From assembly GCF_000226315.1 (NCBI RefSeq), contig NC_016026.1, positions 1,488,001 to 1,552,000 on the forward strand: a stretch of 64,000 nt of DNA, written 5' to 3'. Source of the DNA: Micavibrio aeruginosavorus ARL-13. GTDB lineage: Bacteria > Pseudomonadota > Alphaproteobacteria > Micavibrionales > Micavibrionaceae. Shown here piece by piece: positions 16,641 through 24,858 of the stretch (within the stretch, counting starts at the first letter, position 1; each line of letters opens with the position of its first letter). A program made the position numbers and the translations under genes. The notes below the pieces were generated by a model, which was not told the DNA's origin, did no database searches, and was given only the letters and a program-made list of their open reading frames with translations.

Positions 16641-17234
16641 ATGCCCTATGATGGATATAACGACCGCGAACTGAACGACATGATCCGCCCGATTCATCAT
16701 CTGGATGCGGATTTAACGAATGTGTGCTTCCCCACACCCAATCGCGCCTTTAACGGCGCGGCATGGTCGGCCTATCCAAAATTGCAACACAATACGAATT
16801 GTTATTGTTACGCGTTGGGCATGCCCGAGATGGGCAACGCCCAACCGGGCAGCCTGATTTATGCCGAGCCTAGCTACAGCGACATCGGCGAAGGATTCAC
16901 CATTTTTAACGAAGAAGACGTCCGCGACCGCGTGACATCCGACGGATTGATTATGATTTCAGAGGACGAAGCCCTGTCCGGCGACGTTCACGCCATCGCC
17001 ATGACCGTGGCCACCGATGATGATTTTCACTTCTTCCTGCGCGATGCGGATGGCACATGGTCCGACAAAATGGGCTGCAAAGCCGTGCAAAAAAACCCGC
17101 ACATCACCATTCCATCCAAACACGCCTTGACCGACCGTTACAAAAAATTCGCCGGCTATTACACGATCCCCGCGCAGGGCATTGATTATACGCCGCGCCT
17201 GTCGATCCCGGCCCCGATTTTACGCTTGTTTTAG
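16641..17234 (+). CDS. Cys/His-motif protein, paralogue B (candidate papain-like enzyme, unknown)
   Basis: A protein of 197 residues, tandem paralogue of the preceding gene. The same ordered blocks appear: FNGAAW, TNCYCYAL (Cys54), ALSGDVHAIA (His117), HFFLRDADGTWSDK (His130, Asp135), TIPSKHAL and GIDYTPRLSIPAP. The N-terminal ~30 residues differ between the two, the cores align without large gaps, so the pair comes from a duplication followed by divergence. Its end overlaps the convergent dapF gene by 4 bp. It lacks a signal peptide. Function is unknown; a peptidase, amidase or acyltransferase would fit the motif order. Confidence 0.65.
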   Translation: MPYDGYNDRELNDMIRPIHHLDADLTNVCFPTPNRAFNGAAWSAYPKLQHNTNCYCYALGMPEMGNAQPGSLIYAEPSYSDIGEGFTIFNEEDVRDRVTSDGLIMISEDEALSGDVHAIAMTVATDDDFHFFLRDADGTWSDKMGCKAVQKNPHITIPSKHALTDRYKKFAGYYTIPAQGIDYTPRLSIPAPILRLF

Positions 17235-18055
17235 GCGGCCATTTCACCCGCAAACACATCCGTCGCGGCCCCGGTCATCAGGATATGGCCATCATCTTCA
17301 CGGATGTGGAAGAACAGCGATCCGCCATCCAGAACGACCTCAACATCGCGTCCGATCAGGCCACGGCGCAGAGCCGCCGCCGCAGTGGCACACGCGCCAG
17401 ACCCGCACGCCTGCGTCACGCCCGTGCCGCGTTCCCATACACGCATGCGAATTTTTGTGGGGGAAATCACCTGCGCAAATTCAACGTTGGTCCGTTGCGG
17501 GAACATCGCATGACGCTCAACCGACGGCCCCAGATGTTCAATGCTCAGTTCTTCAACATTGTTCACAAAGAACACACAGTGCGGATTGCCCATGTTAATC
17601 GCCACCGGATCGGACAGCGTATCGCCATCCCCAATCCCCAGATGCAGCGTGTCGCGCTCTTCCGACAACGGAATTTCATTCCACGCTGTGCGCGGTGCGC
17701 CCATATCCACAGTGACCAATCCACCATCCGCCTTGTTCGCAGGCAGGATACCGGACACGGTTTCAATGACGCAGGCCGCCTTCCCGCTTTCTTCCATCAA
17801 CACCTTGGCCACGCACCGCGTGCCATTGCCACACGCCCCAGCCTCGGACCCGTCCGGGTTATAGATGCGCATGAAGATATCGGTGCCCGGGGTTTTCGGC
17901 GGTTCCATCACCATCACCTGATCGCACCCAACACCCCGGCGACGATCGGCCAACGCCCGCGCCAGATCCGGCCCAACATTCATCTTGCCATCCCGGACAT
18001 CCAGAACGACAAAATCATTACCCAGACCGTGCATTTTGCGGAATTTTAAAGCCAT
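17231..18055 (-). CDS. dapF: diaminopimelate epimerase
   Basis: A protein of 274 residues. It interconverts LL- and meso-diaminopimelate for peptidoglycan and lysine synthesis. Signatures: FRKMHGLGNDFVVLD, the first catalytic Cys in GACGNGTRCVA and the second in QACGSGACATAAAAL, plus GNPHCVFFV. Length is normal. In many alphaproteobacteria dapF directly precedes mtaB and ftsY; here accessory genes intervene. Confidence 0.97.
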   Translation of the reverse strand: MALKFRKMHGLGNDFVVLDVRDGKMNVGPDLARALADRRRGVGCDQVMVMEPPKTPGTDIFMRIYNPDGSEAGACGNGTRCVAKVLMEESGKAACVIETVSGILPANKADGGLVTVDMGAPRTAWNEIPLSEERDTLHLGIGDGDTLSDPVAINMGNPHCVFFVNNVEELSIEHLGPSVERHAMFPQRTNVEFAQVISPTKIRMRVWERGTGVTQACGSGACATAAAALRRGLIGRDVEVVLDGGSLFFHIREDDGHILMTGAATDVFAGEMAA

Positions 18056-18139
18056 GGCGGAACCCTGTGATTATTCAAAAGACTTCAAAGGTCATAGCAC
18101 AAAGGGACGGGGGAAAGGAAGGTGCTGGTCCACTTGCTG

Positions 18140-18403
18140 TTACGCACCAAATATATTTTCAGCCGCACGCCGAATAATCGGCAAGCGCTTCACCATGTCA
18201 TCATCCGACAGACCAAAACTATCCTTCCAGATCAGTGACATTATGGCGACCACGACATCTGCACTCACTTCGCCTTCGACAGAATAAATCGCCACTTTTA
18301 TTGCCTCTGCCTCAGACTGATATTCATCGGAAGGAGCGCCCTGCGCAATCAGCCCTTCGATATCCATTTGCCGCAATATCTCACATATACTCCGATCCAC
18401 CAC
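18140..18403 (-). CDS. candidate immunity protein 2, DUF1871-like (87 aa)
   Basis: GTG start at 18403, seven bases after AGGGG, which overlaps the stop codon of the preceding gene, so translation is coupled. The sequence ILRQMDIEGLIAQGAPSDEY followed by SEAEAIKVAIYS resembles the DUF1871 pattern (wDP...GaPeDEYd.E...I) as I remember it. Small acidic helical proteins of this kind are common behind polymorphic toxins. Third gene of the module read from 19578 downwards. Immunity function is inferred from position only. Confidence 0.6.
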   Translation of the reverse strand: MVDRSICEILRQMDIEGLIAQGAPSDEYQSEAEAIKVAIYSVEGEVSADVVVAIMSLIWKDSFGLSDDDMVKRLPIIRRAAENIFGA

Positions 18404-18413
18404 TCACATTCCC

Positions 18414-18761
18414 CTATTCAAGCTGAAGCAAGAAAGTTTTTGCGCTATCTGGCGTCAACGCCCCTTCAAGGGCCGGGTTTGCCAATGCGTGAACAATGGA
18501 AGGGATAATGTCATCCTCGGCATGAAATTGAATATCTTCACGCAACTCAACAAAATCAGCCCACTGGTAAACGTCATCCGCCACCAGGATTCCTTTTAAA
18601 TATCGGTCCAAAATATTCCTTATTAAAGCGCGCTCCAAAAAAACAGGATCACCAGAAAAATCCCACTCCATGTCATTTAATCGCCGCACCGATTCTAAAA
18701 AGCTTGGGTCCAACATCAACACATTATGCAGATATGACATTCTTTGCTCATCATTATTCAT
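18414..18761 (-). CDS. candidate immunity protein 1 (115 aa)
   Basis: Starts within the last codons of the toxin-like gene (8-bp overlap) with AGGGGAAA upstream. The product is very acidic and helical (NDEQRMSYLHNVLMLDPSF, NDMEWDFSGDPVF, LREDIQFHAEDD), without signal peptide or membrane segment, as expected of a cytoplasmic toxin-neutralising protein. Its AT-rich composition matches the 3' half of the toxin gene rather than dapF. No family recognised; the role is inferred from context. Confidence 0.6.
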   Translation of the reverse strand: MNNDEQRMSYLHNVLMLDPSFLESVRRLNDMEWDFSGDPVFLERALIRNILDRYLKGILVADDVYQWADFVELREDIQFHAEDDIIPSIVHALANPALEGALTPDSAKTFLLQLE

Positions 18762-19578
18762 GAAATTTCCCCTTGCCTAATTTGTCTTTAATATGGAGTA
18801 TCTTGTTACCATTCACGTATGTTGTTTTTGTGTACTGGATTGTTTTTCCGCTTGGATCGACAACCTTCTCATAAACAGCCTTAGACCCCGGCACCCTGCC
18901 TTGGGAAACTGCAGTAAACTTTACATTCCCACCAGGAAGCTTTGTGATTTTTACGGACCCCTTTGAGTTAGAAGGTATCTTTCCAATAAATCGGGCCAAA
19001 TTTTTACCTTGTGGAGCATTAACACGGATTTCCCTTTTCAAGGTTTGCCTGAGAAAATGGAGCGTGGTAGCGCTCAGCTGCACCCCTCCCTTGACAAATA
19101 CTCCACCCAACAACAGATCAAAAGGCCCTAGGGTCGGCAATATCGCATCAGGATACTCTTCATTCCAAGATCCCTCTTCCACATCATCCGCCCAACACCG
19201 ACAACCAAAATCTTGCCCCGGATCCGGGTCATCACTCCATTTCCTTTTAGTCCCATTTAAGGCGGCATGGCCATCCCGCACCCGATCATCGCCAGCCGTC
19301 CGCCAGATATATGCGCCGTCCGGGGCGTTTTCGATGGCCGCATTCAGGGCCGTGAGCGTTTCATCGTCCGGTTTGGCCGCCCCCGTGGCGGGCAGGCCAT
19401 GGTCGGATTGGAAGGATCGCAGAGCGTCAAACACCGCCCGGTCCGCCGTGCCGGTGATGCCAGTGGCGTCATAGGGGTGGTAATAGCCGAGGCGGTTGAG
19501 CGCCTTCTTCATCTGGCGCACGTCAAATTCATCCGCTTTGCCGTTGCTGGCAAAGGGCTTTAACAGACTGATTTTCAT
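18754..19578 (-). CDS. peptidoglycan-binding / MuF-like / toxin-tail fusion protein (candidate polymorphic toxin)
   Basis: A protein of 274 residues, AGGAAA before the ATG. Residues ~17-80 form a PG_binding_1-type domain (DVRQMKKALNRLGYY, GTADRAVFDALRSFQSDHGLPATG). Residues ~90-131 read IWRTAGDDRVRDGHAALNG ... PGQDFGCRCWADD, the signature seen at the end of phage Mu gpF / SPP1 gp7-like (MuF) domains. Then comes a Gly/hydrophobic linker and a basic C-terminal domain (~200-274; GSKAVYEKVVDPSGKTIQYT, ILHIKDK) resembling toxin tips of polymorphic systems. Two small genes follow in tight coupling. No other phage gene is near. The toxin enzymatic class is not identified. Confidence 0.7.
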   Translation of the reverse strand: MKISLLKPFASNGKADEFDVRQMKKALNRLGYYHPYDATGITGTADRAVFDALRSFQSDHGLPATGAAKPDDETLTALNAAIENAPDGAYIWRTAGDDRVRDGHAALNGTKRKWSDDPDPGQDFGCRCWADDVEEGSWNEEYPDAILPTLGPFDLLLGGVFVKGGVQLSATTLHFLRQTLKREIRVNAPQGKNLARFIGKIPSNSKGSVKITKLPGGNVKFTAVSQGRVPGSKAVYEKVVDPSGKTIQYTKTTYVNGNKILHIKDKLGKGKFHE

Positions 19579-19847
19579 GGGATTTTTCCTGAATTTTGGA
19601 CATAAAAAAACCCCGCTGCGCCGGAATTTGGACGCAAGGGGGCTAAAAACAGGATAATATTCCTATATTTAAGCACGATTGTCAAGTCCCAAACCAATCC
19701 CCAAAATCCTTGACATCCCCACCCCAACCCCTTAGTTTCCGGTCAAATTCTTCCGGTCACTGTAAGTTTTGCAGTGCCTACGGGTACACCGCAGTTGGCG
19801 AAATTACGCTCACTGCGGCCAAATTGTTTTGGGATTAAAGGCTACTG
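19579..19847. other. intergenic region between the toxin module and ffh
   Basis: It holds the divergent leaders of both units. Upstream of ffh two small inverted repeats are visible: CACTG-taagttttg-CAGTG (about 19758-19776) and CCGCAGT-(16 nt)-ACTGCGG (about 19790-19819). I looked for a 4.5S RNA motif (GGAAGCAGC) and see none. Confidence 0.5.
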
Positions 19848-21341
19848 ATGTTTGAATCGCTTGGTGACAGGCTCGGGAAAGTGTTCGGCAAGCTGCGCGG
19901 TAAGGGCAGCTTGAACGAAACCGACGTATCCGACGCGTTGCGCGAAATTCGCGTGGCGTTGCTGGAGGCTGATGTCGCCCTGCCCGTTGTCAAACAATTC
20001 GTTGAGACTGTGCGCGAACGCGCCGTTGGCCAAGAGGTCATTCGTTCCGTCACCCCGGCCCAGCAGGTTGTAAAGATCGTTCACGATGCGCTGGTCGATA
20101 TGCTGGGCAGCGATACGACCGATCTGAATTTCGCCACGCCGCCGTGCGCTTACCTGATGGTCGGTTTGCAGGGTTCGGGTAAAACCACAACCTCCGCCAA
20201 AATTGGTAAATTCCTGACCGACAAGCAGCGCAAGAAAGTGCTGATGGCATCGCTGGACGTGTATCGTCCAGCCGCGCAGGAACAATTGGCGCAACTGGGT
20301 CGCCAGACGGGCGTGGCCACCCTGCCCGTTATTGAAGGACAAAAGCCGGTCGATATCGCCCTGCGCGCCATGGATACCGCGCGCAAAGAAGGATACGACG
20401 TTGTTATTCTGGATACCGCCGGTCGCCTGAGCATTGACGAAGCGATGATGGCCGAAGCCAAAGCCGTGCGCGACACCATCAACCCGACGGAAACGTTGTT
20501 GGTTGTTGATGCCATGACCGGCCAGGACGCGGTGAACACCGCATCCGCATTCGACGCACAAGTCGCCGTTACGGGCATTGTTTTGACCCGCGTTGACGGT
20601 GATGCCCGTGGCGGCGCCGCCCTGTCGATGAAGGCCGTAACCGGCAAGCCGATCAAATTGATTGGTGTCGGCGAAAAATGGGACGCATTGGAACAATTCC
20701 ACCCGGACCGGATCGCGGGCCGCATTCTGGGCATGGGCGATGTTGTTTCGCTGGTGGAAAAAGCCGTCGAAACGATCGACCAGGAAGACGCCATGAAAAT
20801 GGCGCAGAAATTCCAGAAGGGCGATTTCGATTTCAACGATTTGCTGTCGCAAATGCGCCAGATGCAGAAGATGGGCGGCGTTTCCAGCCTCGTCAAAATG
20901 CTGCCGGGTCTGGGCCAGATGGCCAGCCAGTTGGAAAACGCCAATATTGATGATGGCGCGTTGAAGAAACAGGAAGCCATCATCCTGTCCATGACACCGG
21001 CGGAACGGTCCCGCCCGGAATTGCTGAACGCGTCGCGCAAGCGCCGCATCGCAACCGGGTCCGGCACCACGGTGCAGGACATCAACAAGCTGCATAAACA
21101 GCTGCAACAAATGCAAACCGTCATGAAGCGCATGAAGAAAATGGGCATGGGCAAAATGATGGGCATGATGAAGGGCATGATGGGCGAAAAAGACGCCGCC
21201 CTGATGACCGAGAATATGAAGAATTTGGATCCATCCATGCTGAACAAGTTTGGTGGATCCATGCCCGGCTTTGGTAACCCGGCCGACATACTGGGTTCCA
21301 ACCCTTTTTTGAAGGGGCCTTTTCCTAAAGGAAAAAAATAA
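19848..21341 (+). CDS. ffh: signal recognition particle protein Ffh
   Basis: A protein of 497 residues. This GTPase binds signal sequences and 4.5S RNA and docks with FtsY at the membrane. N-domain, then G-domain with P-loop GLQGSGKTTTSAK, DVYRPAAQEQL, DTAGRLSIDE and TRVDGDARGGAAL, then the Met-rich M-domain with the RNA-binding helix (NASRKRRIATGSG) and a strongly repetitive Lys/Met tail (KRMKKMGMGKMMGMMKGMM). First gene of a ribosome-related operon with rpsP, rimM and trmD. Confidence 0.98.
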   Translation: MFESLGDRLGKVFGKLRGKGSLNETDVSDALREIRVALLEADVALPVVKQFVETVRERAVGQEVIRSVTPAQQVVKIVHDALVDMLGSDTTDLNFATPPCAYLMVGLQGSGKTTTSAKIGKFLTDKQRKKVLMASLDVYRPAAQEQLAQLGRQTGVATLPVIEGQKPVDIALRAMDTARKEGYDVVILDTAGRLSIDEAMMAEAKAVRDTINPTETLLVVDAMTGQDAVNTASAFDAQVAVTGIVLTRVDGDARGGAALSMKAVTGKPIKLIGVGEKWDALEQFHPDRIAGRILGMGDVVSLVEKAVETIDQEDAMKMAQKFQKGDFDFNDLLSQMRQMQKMGGVSSLVKMLPGLGQMASQLENANIDDGALKKQEAIILSMTPAERSRPELLNASRKRRIATGSGTTVQDINKLHKQLQQMQTVMKRMKKMGMGKMMGMMKGMMGEKDAALMTENMKNLDPSMLNKFGGSMPGFGNPADILGSNPFLKGPFPKGKK

Positions 21342-21388
21342 ACTGAAACCGACTACAAACTGAAGTAACGCCAAAAAGGAGAAAGACT

Positions 21389-21829
21389 ATGGCACTGAAA
21401 ATTCGTATGGCCCGTGGTGGTCGCCGTCACCTGCCGTCCTACAAAATCGTTGTGGCCGACAGCCGCGCCGCACGCGATGGTAAATTCATCGAGAAACTGG
21501 GCACCTACAACCCGCTGCTGCCGTCCGACCACGCACAGCGTCTGGTTCTGAACACCGACCGTATCAAGCATTGGTTGGGTCAAGGCGCACAGCCGAGCGA
21601 CCGCGTTGCACTGTTCCTGGGTAAAGCTGGCCTGATCGACATGCCGAAATGGAACGAATCTCCGAAGAAATCCGCTCCGAAAGCGAAAGCTCAAGAACGC
21701 GTTCGTGAAAAAGAAGCCAAAGCCGCTGAAAAAGCCGAAGCTGAAGCCGCTGCTAAAGCTGAAGCCGCTGCTGCTGCCGCCGCTCCGAAAGAAGAAGCTG
21801 CTGCTGAAGAAGCCCCGGCTGCTGAGTAA
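21389..21829 (+). CDS. rpsP: 30S ribosomal protein S16
   Basis: A protein of 146 residues. The S16 core ([20 protein letters not shown] ... GTYNPLLP ... [20 protein letters not shown]) occupies the first ~90 residues. The rest is a Lys/Ala/Glu-rich tail, common in alphaproteobacteria. AAAAGGAG lies just upstream of the ATG. It follows ffh by 47 bp. Confidence 0.98.
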   Translation: MALKIRMARGGRRHLPSYKIVVADSRAARDGKFIEKLGTYNPLLPSDHAQRLVLNTDRIKHWLGQGAQPSDRVALFLGKAGLIDMPKWNESPKKSAPKAKAQERVREKEAKAAEKAEAEAAAKAEAAAAAAAPKEEAAAEEAPAAE

Positions 21830-21851
21830 TCTTCGCGACTTTCTCCTTCTT

Positions 21852-21901
21852 CCCTCGCTTCAAAATCCCCTCTCCCACTGGGAGAGGGTTGAAGCGAGGG
21901 G
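21852..21901. repeat. family B repeat inside a longer hairpin between rpsP and rimM
   Basis: Outer stem CCCTCGCTTC / GAAGCGAGGG encloses the inner hairpin CCTCTCC-cactg-GGAGAGG. It starts 22 bp after the rpsP stop and reaches to the rimM leader. No T-run follows, so it is a processing or pausing structure rather than a classic terminator. Confidence 0.65.
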
Positions 21902-21925
21902 ATGAAGGGACGCGATATATCGAAC

Positions 21926-22459
21926 ATGACAGACAAACGTATCTGCATCGGTGAAATTACAACCGCCCACGGCATTCGCGGCCAGGTCCGCGTTCGTTGC
22001 TTTGGCGACAATCCCGACAGTCTGCACAAATACGGCCCGCTTTATACATCCGAAACCGGGACCGAAACCGTTACCATCACACTGCAATCCCCGAACAAAG
22101 GCGCATGGGTCGCCCGCGTAAAAACCAAAAACGGCGTGGTCGATGACCGCAACGTTGCGGAAACAATGCGTGGAACCATGCTCTGGATTGACCGATCCGC
22201 CCTGCCCGATATTGAATCGGACGATGAATTTTACCATACCGATTTGATCGGCATGGATGTTGCCGACGAAAACGGCAACGCCATCGGCACCGTTGCAGAT
22301 GTGCAAAATTTTGGCGCCAGCGACCTGTTGGAAATCAAACCGACCGAAGGCGGCCCGACATTCTACGTCCCCTTCGCCGATGATTTTATTCAAGATGTGG
22401 ACATGGACGCCCGCCGCATCGTCGTTGAAATGGTCGAAGGACTGCGTGGCGACAAATGA
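21926..22459 (+). CDS. rimM: 16S rRNA processing protein RimM
   Basis: A protein of 177 residues. It binds S19 in the 30S head during ribosome maturation. Signatures: ICIGEITTAHGIRGQVRVRCFGDNP at the start (quoted here in two parts: ICIGEITTAHGI and RGQVRVRCFGD), EFYHTDLIGM, IGTVADVQNFGASDLLEI and YVPFADDFI. The start is set at ATG 21926 (MTDKRICIG); the upstream in-frame ATG at 21902 lies at the edge of the repeat and is possible. It overlaps trmD by 4 bp. Confidence 0.94.
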   Translation: MTDKRICIGEITTAHGIRGQVRVRCFGDNPDSLHKYGPLYTSETGTETVTITLQSPNKGAWVARVKTKNGVVDDRNVAETMRGTMLWIDRSALPDIESDDEFYHTDLIGMDVADENGNAIGTVADVQNFGASDLLEIKPTEGGPTFYVPFADDFIQDVDMDARRIVVEMVEGLRGDK

Positions 22460-23181
22460 ATACAACACCCCAAGCCGCACCATGGCACGTCAATTTAATG
22501 ACCCTGTTCCCGGAAATGTTCCCGGGGCCGTTGGGGCAATCATTGAGCGGACGGGCGCTGGAGAAAAAAATCTGGTCTTGGAACGCGAGCAATATTCGCG
22601 ATTTTGCTACGGATAACCACAAAACCGTTGATGACACGCCCTTTGGCGGTGGTGCCGGCATGGTCATGCGCGCGGATATTTTGGAACGCGCCTTCCTGTC
22701 CATTCCCAATCCCGGAAAACGCATTTACATGAGCCCGCGGGGCCGCGTTTTAAACCAACGCATGGCCGAAGATTTTATCACCGCGCCATCCCTGACCATC
22801 CTGTGCGGACGGTATGAGGGTGTGGATCAACGTTTCCTCGACGCCTATGATTTTGAAGAAGTCAGCATTGGCGATTACGTTTTATCCGGCGGTGAACCGG
22901 CGGCGATGATTTTGATGGATGCTTGCGTTCGTCTGTTGCCCGGCGTGATGGGCAATGTGGATACGGCGGGCGAAGAAAGCTTCGCCGAATCCACGGGCGG
23001 ATTGCTGGAATACCCGCATTACACCCGCCCTGCCACATGGACCACCGCCGATGGCCGCGCCCTGGACGTGCCCGACATCCTGACCAGCGGCAACCACGGC
23101 AAGGTTGCCCAATGGCGCCGGGATCAGGCCCTCGCCCTCACCCGCGCACGCCGCCCGGATCTTCTTAAAACCAACGATTAA
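22456..23181 (+). CDS. trmD: tRNA (guanine-N1)-methyltransferase TrmD
   Basis: A protein of 241 residues. It methylates G37 of tRNAs and prevents frameshifting. The trefoil-knot SAM site shows as LCGRYEGVDQRFLD and the segment SIGDYVLSGGEPAAM, with FGGGAGMVMRADI and the tail HGKVAQWRRDQAL. Start ATGA overlaps the end of rimM. The 3' end overlaps the convergent exported-protein gene by 4 bp. Confidence 0.97.
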   Translation: MNTTPQAAPWHVNLMTLFPEMFPGPLGQSLSGRALEKKIWSWNASNIRDFATDNHKTVDDTPFGGGAGMVMRADILERAFLSIPNPGKRIYMSPRGRVLNQRMAEDFITAPSLTILCGRYEGVDQRFLDAYDFEEVSIGDYVLSGGEPAAMILMDACVRLLPGVMGNVDTAGEESFAESTGGLLEYPHYTRPATWTTADGRALDVPDILTSGNHGKVAQWRRDQALALTRARRPDLLKTND

Positions 23182-23696
23182 GGCTTCGGCTTCAGCCGAT
23201 TGGCCAACGCCCGCATATCCGATGCCGCCGCACGGTGTGATGCCGCCGCATCCTTTAACGGATCATACGCTTTCATCCACATCGCTGTCTTGGCATGGCA
23301 TTCCGCTCCAAACGATGCATAGCCGTGCAAGCGTTCACGCGTCATGGATTCCACCGCAACCCCTGCGGACGTTTGATCCGCGGTATTGTCCCTGGCCCAA
23401 CCAGAGGCTTCGAAGACCAAAAATGCCTTGAACAGCGCCTGCTTCTTACAGTCAGCATCCAACCGGCGTTTATATTCGAGCGCTTGCAGGTTTTTCGGGT
23501 TTACGGTGCTCTTCGCCCCGTCCATCACGGTCTTCAGTGTCGATTGCCCGGATTGCAGGGCATTGAAACATTGGAGCAGATCCGCCCGCCCATCGGCCTT
23601 CTGGCAAGGGTCCTCGCCCGCTGCGGCGGGTTGTGCGGCAAAGACGGAGCCAGCCATCGCAAAAGCCAGCCCTAGAGCGATCAAGCTCTTTTTCAT
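23178..23696 (-). CDS. small exported protein of unknown function
   Basis: A protein of 172 residues with a clear signal peptide (MKKSLIALGLAFAMAGSVFA-AQ). The mature part has cysteines near PCQKADGR, LLQCFNAL, DADCKKQAL and GAECHAK, spaced for two disulphides. The N-terminal PCQKADGRADLLQCFNA loosely recalls LprI-type lysozyme inhibitors but the match is weak. Start at ATG 23696 with GGGAA six bases before it. It interrupts the trmD-rplS neighbourhood on the opposite strand. Confidence 0.7.
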   Translation of the reverse strand: MKKSLIALGLAFAMAGSVFAAQPAAAGEDPCQKADGRADLLQCFNALQSGQSTLKTVMDGAKSTVNPKNLQALEYKRRLDADCKKQALFKAFLVFEASGWARDNTADQTSAGVAVESMTRERLHGYASFGAECHAKTAMWMKAYDPLKDAAASHRAAASDMRALANRLKPKP

Positions 23697-23981
23697 ATTA
23701 TTTCCCATAACTTAACCCCATTGTTTTCGTTTTTTATATGTTCAGCCCAAACCCTAGCCCGCCACCCCCGCCTTTTCAAGGAACCGCCCCGTTCTGCCCG
23801 GAACTATCTGCGCGGCGGCGCAAAAAAGTGCCTGAAAAGCCACGGTTTCCCTTGCAACGGCCCCATAAAATCTGTAAAAACCCGCCTTGAGTAAACCCAT
23901 GAAAACGACAAGTGGGCCGCCGCCGGATGAATATCCGGTGATATCGGGCCCCGATAAGGGTCAATTGAAAGGAAAGAAACG

Positions 23982-24479
23982 ATGAACATCCTGCAGAAAT
24001 TTGAAGCCAAACACTTGGCTCAGCTGAAAGCAAACAGCAAAGCAATCCCGGCATTCTCTCCGGGCGACACCGTAAAAGTAAACATGAAGATCAGCGAAGG
24101 CACCGGCAAGGACGCCCGCGAGCGTATTCAGGCTTACGAAGGTGTTTGCATCGCCCGTAAAGGCACAGACAAAGACGCCAACGCCAGCTTCACCGTTCGC
24201 AAGATCAGCTATGGCGAAGGTGTAGAGCGCGTGTTCCCGCTGTTCAGCCCGCGTATCGACAGCATCGAACTGGTCCGTCGTGGTTCCGTTCGTCGCGCGA
24301 AACTGTACTATCTGCGTGACCGTCAGGGTAAATCGGCACGTATTGCCGAGCGCACCACCGGCCACAGCCTGGTTGAGGACGAAGCAACATTGGCCGCCGC
24401 AACGGAAGCCAAAGCCGCGAAGAAGTCCAACAAGAAAACCAAAGCGGAAAAAGACGCTCGCAAAGCCGCAAAGAAATAA
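23982..24479 (+). CDS. rplS: 50S ribosomal protein L19
   Basis: A protein of 165 residues. The L19 core ([67 protein letters not shown]) takes the first ~115 residues. A Lys/Ala-rich tail of ~45 residues follows, as often in alphaproteobacteria. GAAAGGA precedes the ATG. The 285-bp leader holds small inverted repeats (CGGATgaatATCCG near 23926) but no recognised leader element. Confidence 0.97.
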   Translation: MNILQKFEAKHLAQLKANSKAIPAFSPGDTVKVNMKISEGTGKDARERIQAYEGVCIARKGTDKDANASFTVRKISYGEGVERVFPLFSPRIDSIELVRRGSVRRAKLYYLRDRQGKSARIAERTTGHSLVEDEATLAAATEAKAAKKSNKKTKAEKDARKAAKK

Positions 24480-24502
24480 TCTTTGGCTTTATGCACGAAT
24501 AC

Positions 24503-24536
24503 AAAAAGGCGCGAAGGTCATCCTTCGCGCCTTTTT
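24503..24536 (+). terminator. intrinsic terminator after rplS
   Basis: AAAAAGGCGCGAAGG-tcat-CCTTCGCGCCTTTTT, 23 bp after the stop codon. Confidence 0.93.
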
Positions 24537-24553
24537 CGTCTCTTTCTCTTTGG

Positions 24554-24581
24554 CGTCACCCCGACGAAATCCGGGGTGACG
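24554..24581. repeat. family A single hairpin
   Basis: CGTCACCCCG-acgaaat-CCGGGGTGACG, the GC-shifted variant of the REP-like hairpin, without its opposed partner. Confidence 0.65.
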
Positions 24582-24595
24582 TCTCATGAAAAACT

Positions 24596-24808
24596 CTACG
24601 CCGCTGGCCGTGCTATCATAATCCCGATCGCTGCACCACCACCGCCCGCAACGGGCTGGTTCAAATGCGGAACTGATCGTGCTCCGGCTGATGATGTCGG
24701 CGTCATTGTGTTCACAACATCCTGAACCGGGCGCAGGACATCCATGTCCCCTTCCACCGTCAGTGGCCCCTGATTTAAAAATGTTGCCGTTCTTGATCCA
24801 TCGGACAT
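24596..24808 (-). CDS. small protein of unknown function (70 aa)
   Basis: Preceded by GGAGG at seven bases, which supports expression. The product (MSDGSRTATFLNQGPL ... GGGGAAIGIMIARPAA) has a Gly-rich hydrophobic C-terminal stretch that could be a short membrane segment. No family recognised. Confidence 0.5.
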   Translation of the reverse strand: MSDGSRTATFLNQGPLTVEGDMDVLRPVQDVVNTMTPTSSAGARSVPHLNQPVAGGGGAAIGIMIARPAA

Positions 24809-24858
24809 TCACACCCCTCCATTACGCGACGCAGTTAAAAACTTTTCTTGTCTTACTC

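Noticed and set aside
18754-19578. Prophage remnant call
   Set aside because: Only the MuF-like signature points to phage. No portal, terminase, tail, integrase or lysis gene lies nearby, and the peptidoglycan-binding domain argues for a separate use.
19579-19847. 4.5S RNA gene upstream of ffh
   Set aside because: The conserved GGAAGCAGC/CAGGTC loop motifs are not there, only two short inverted repeats.
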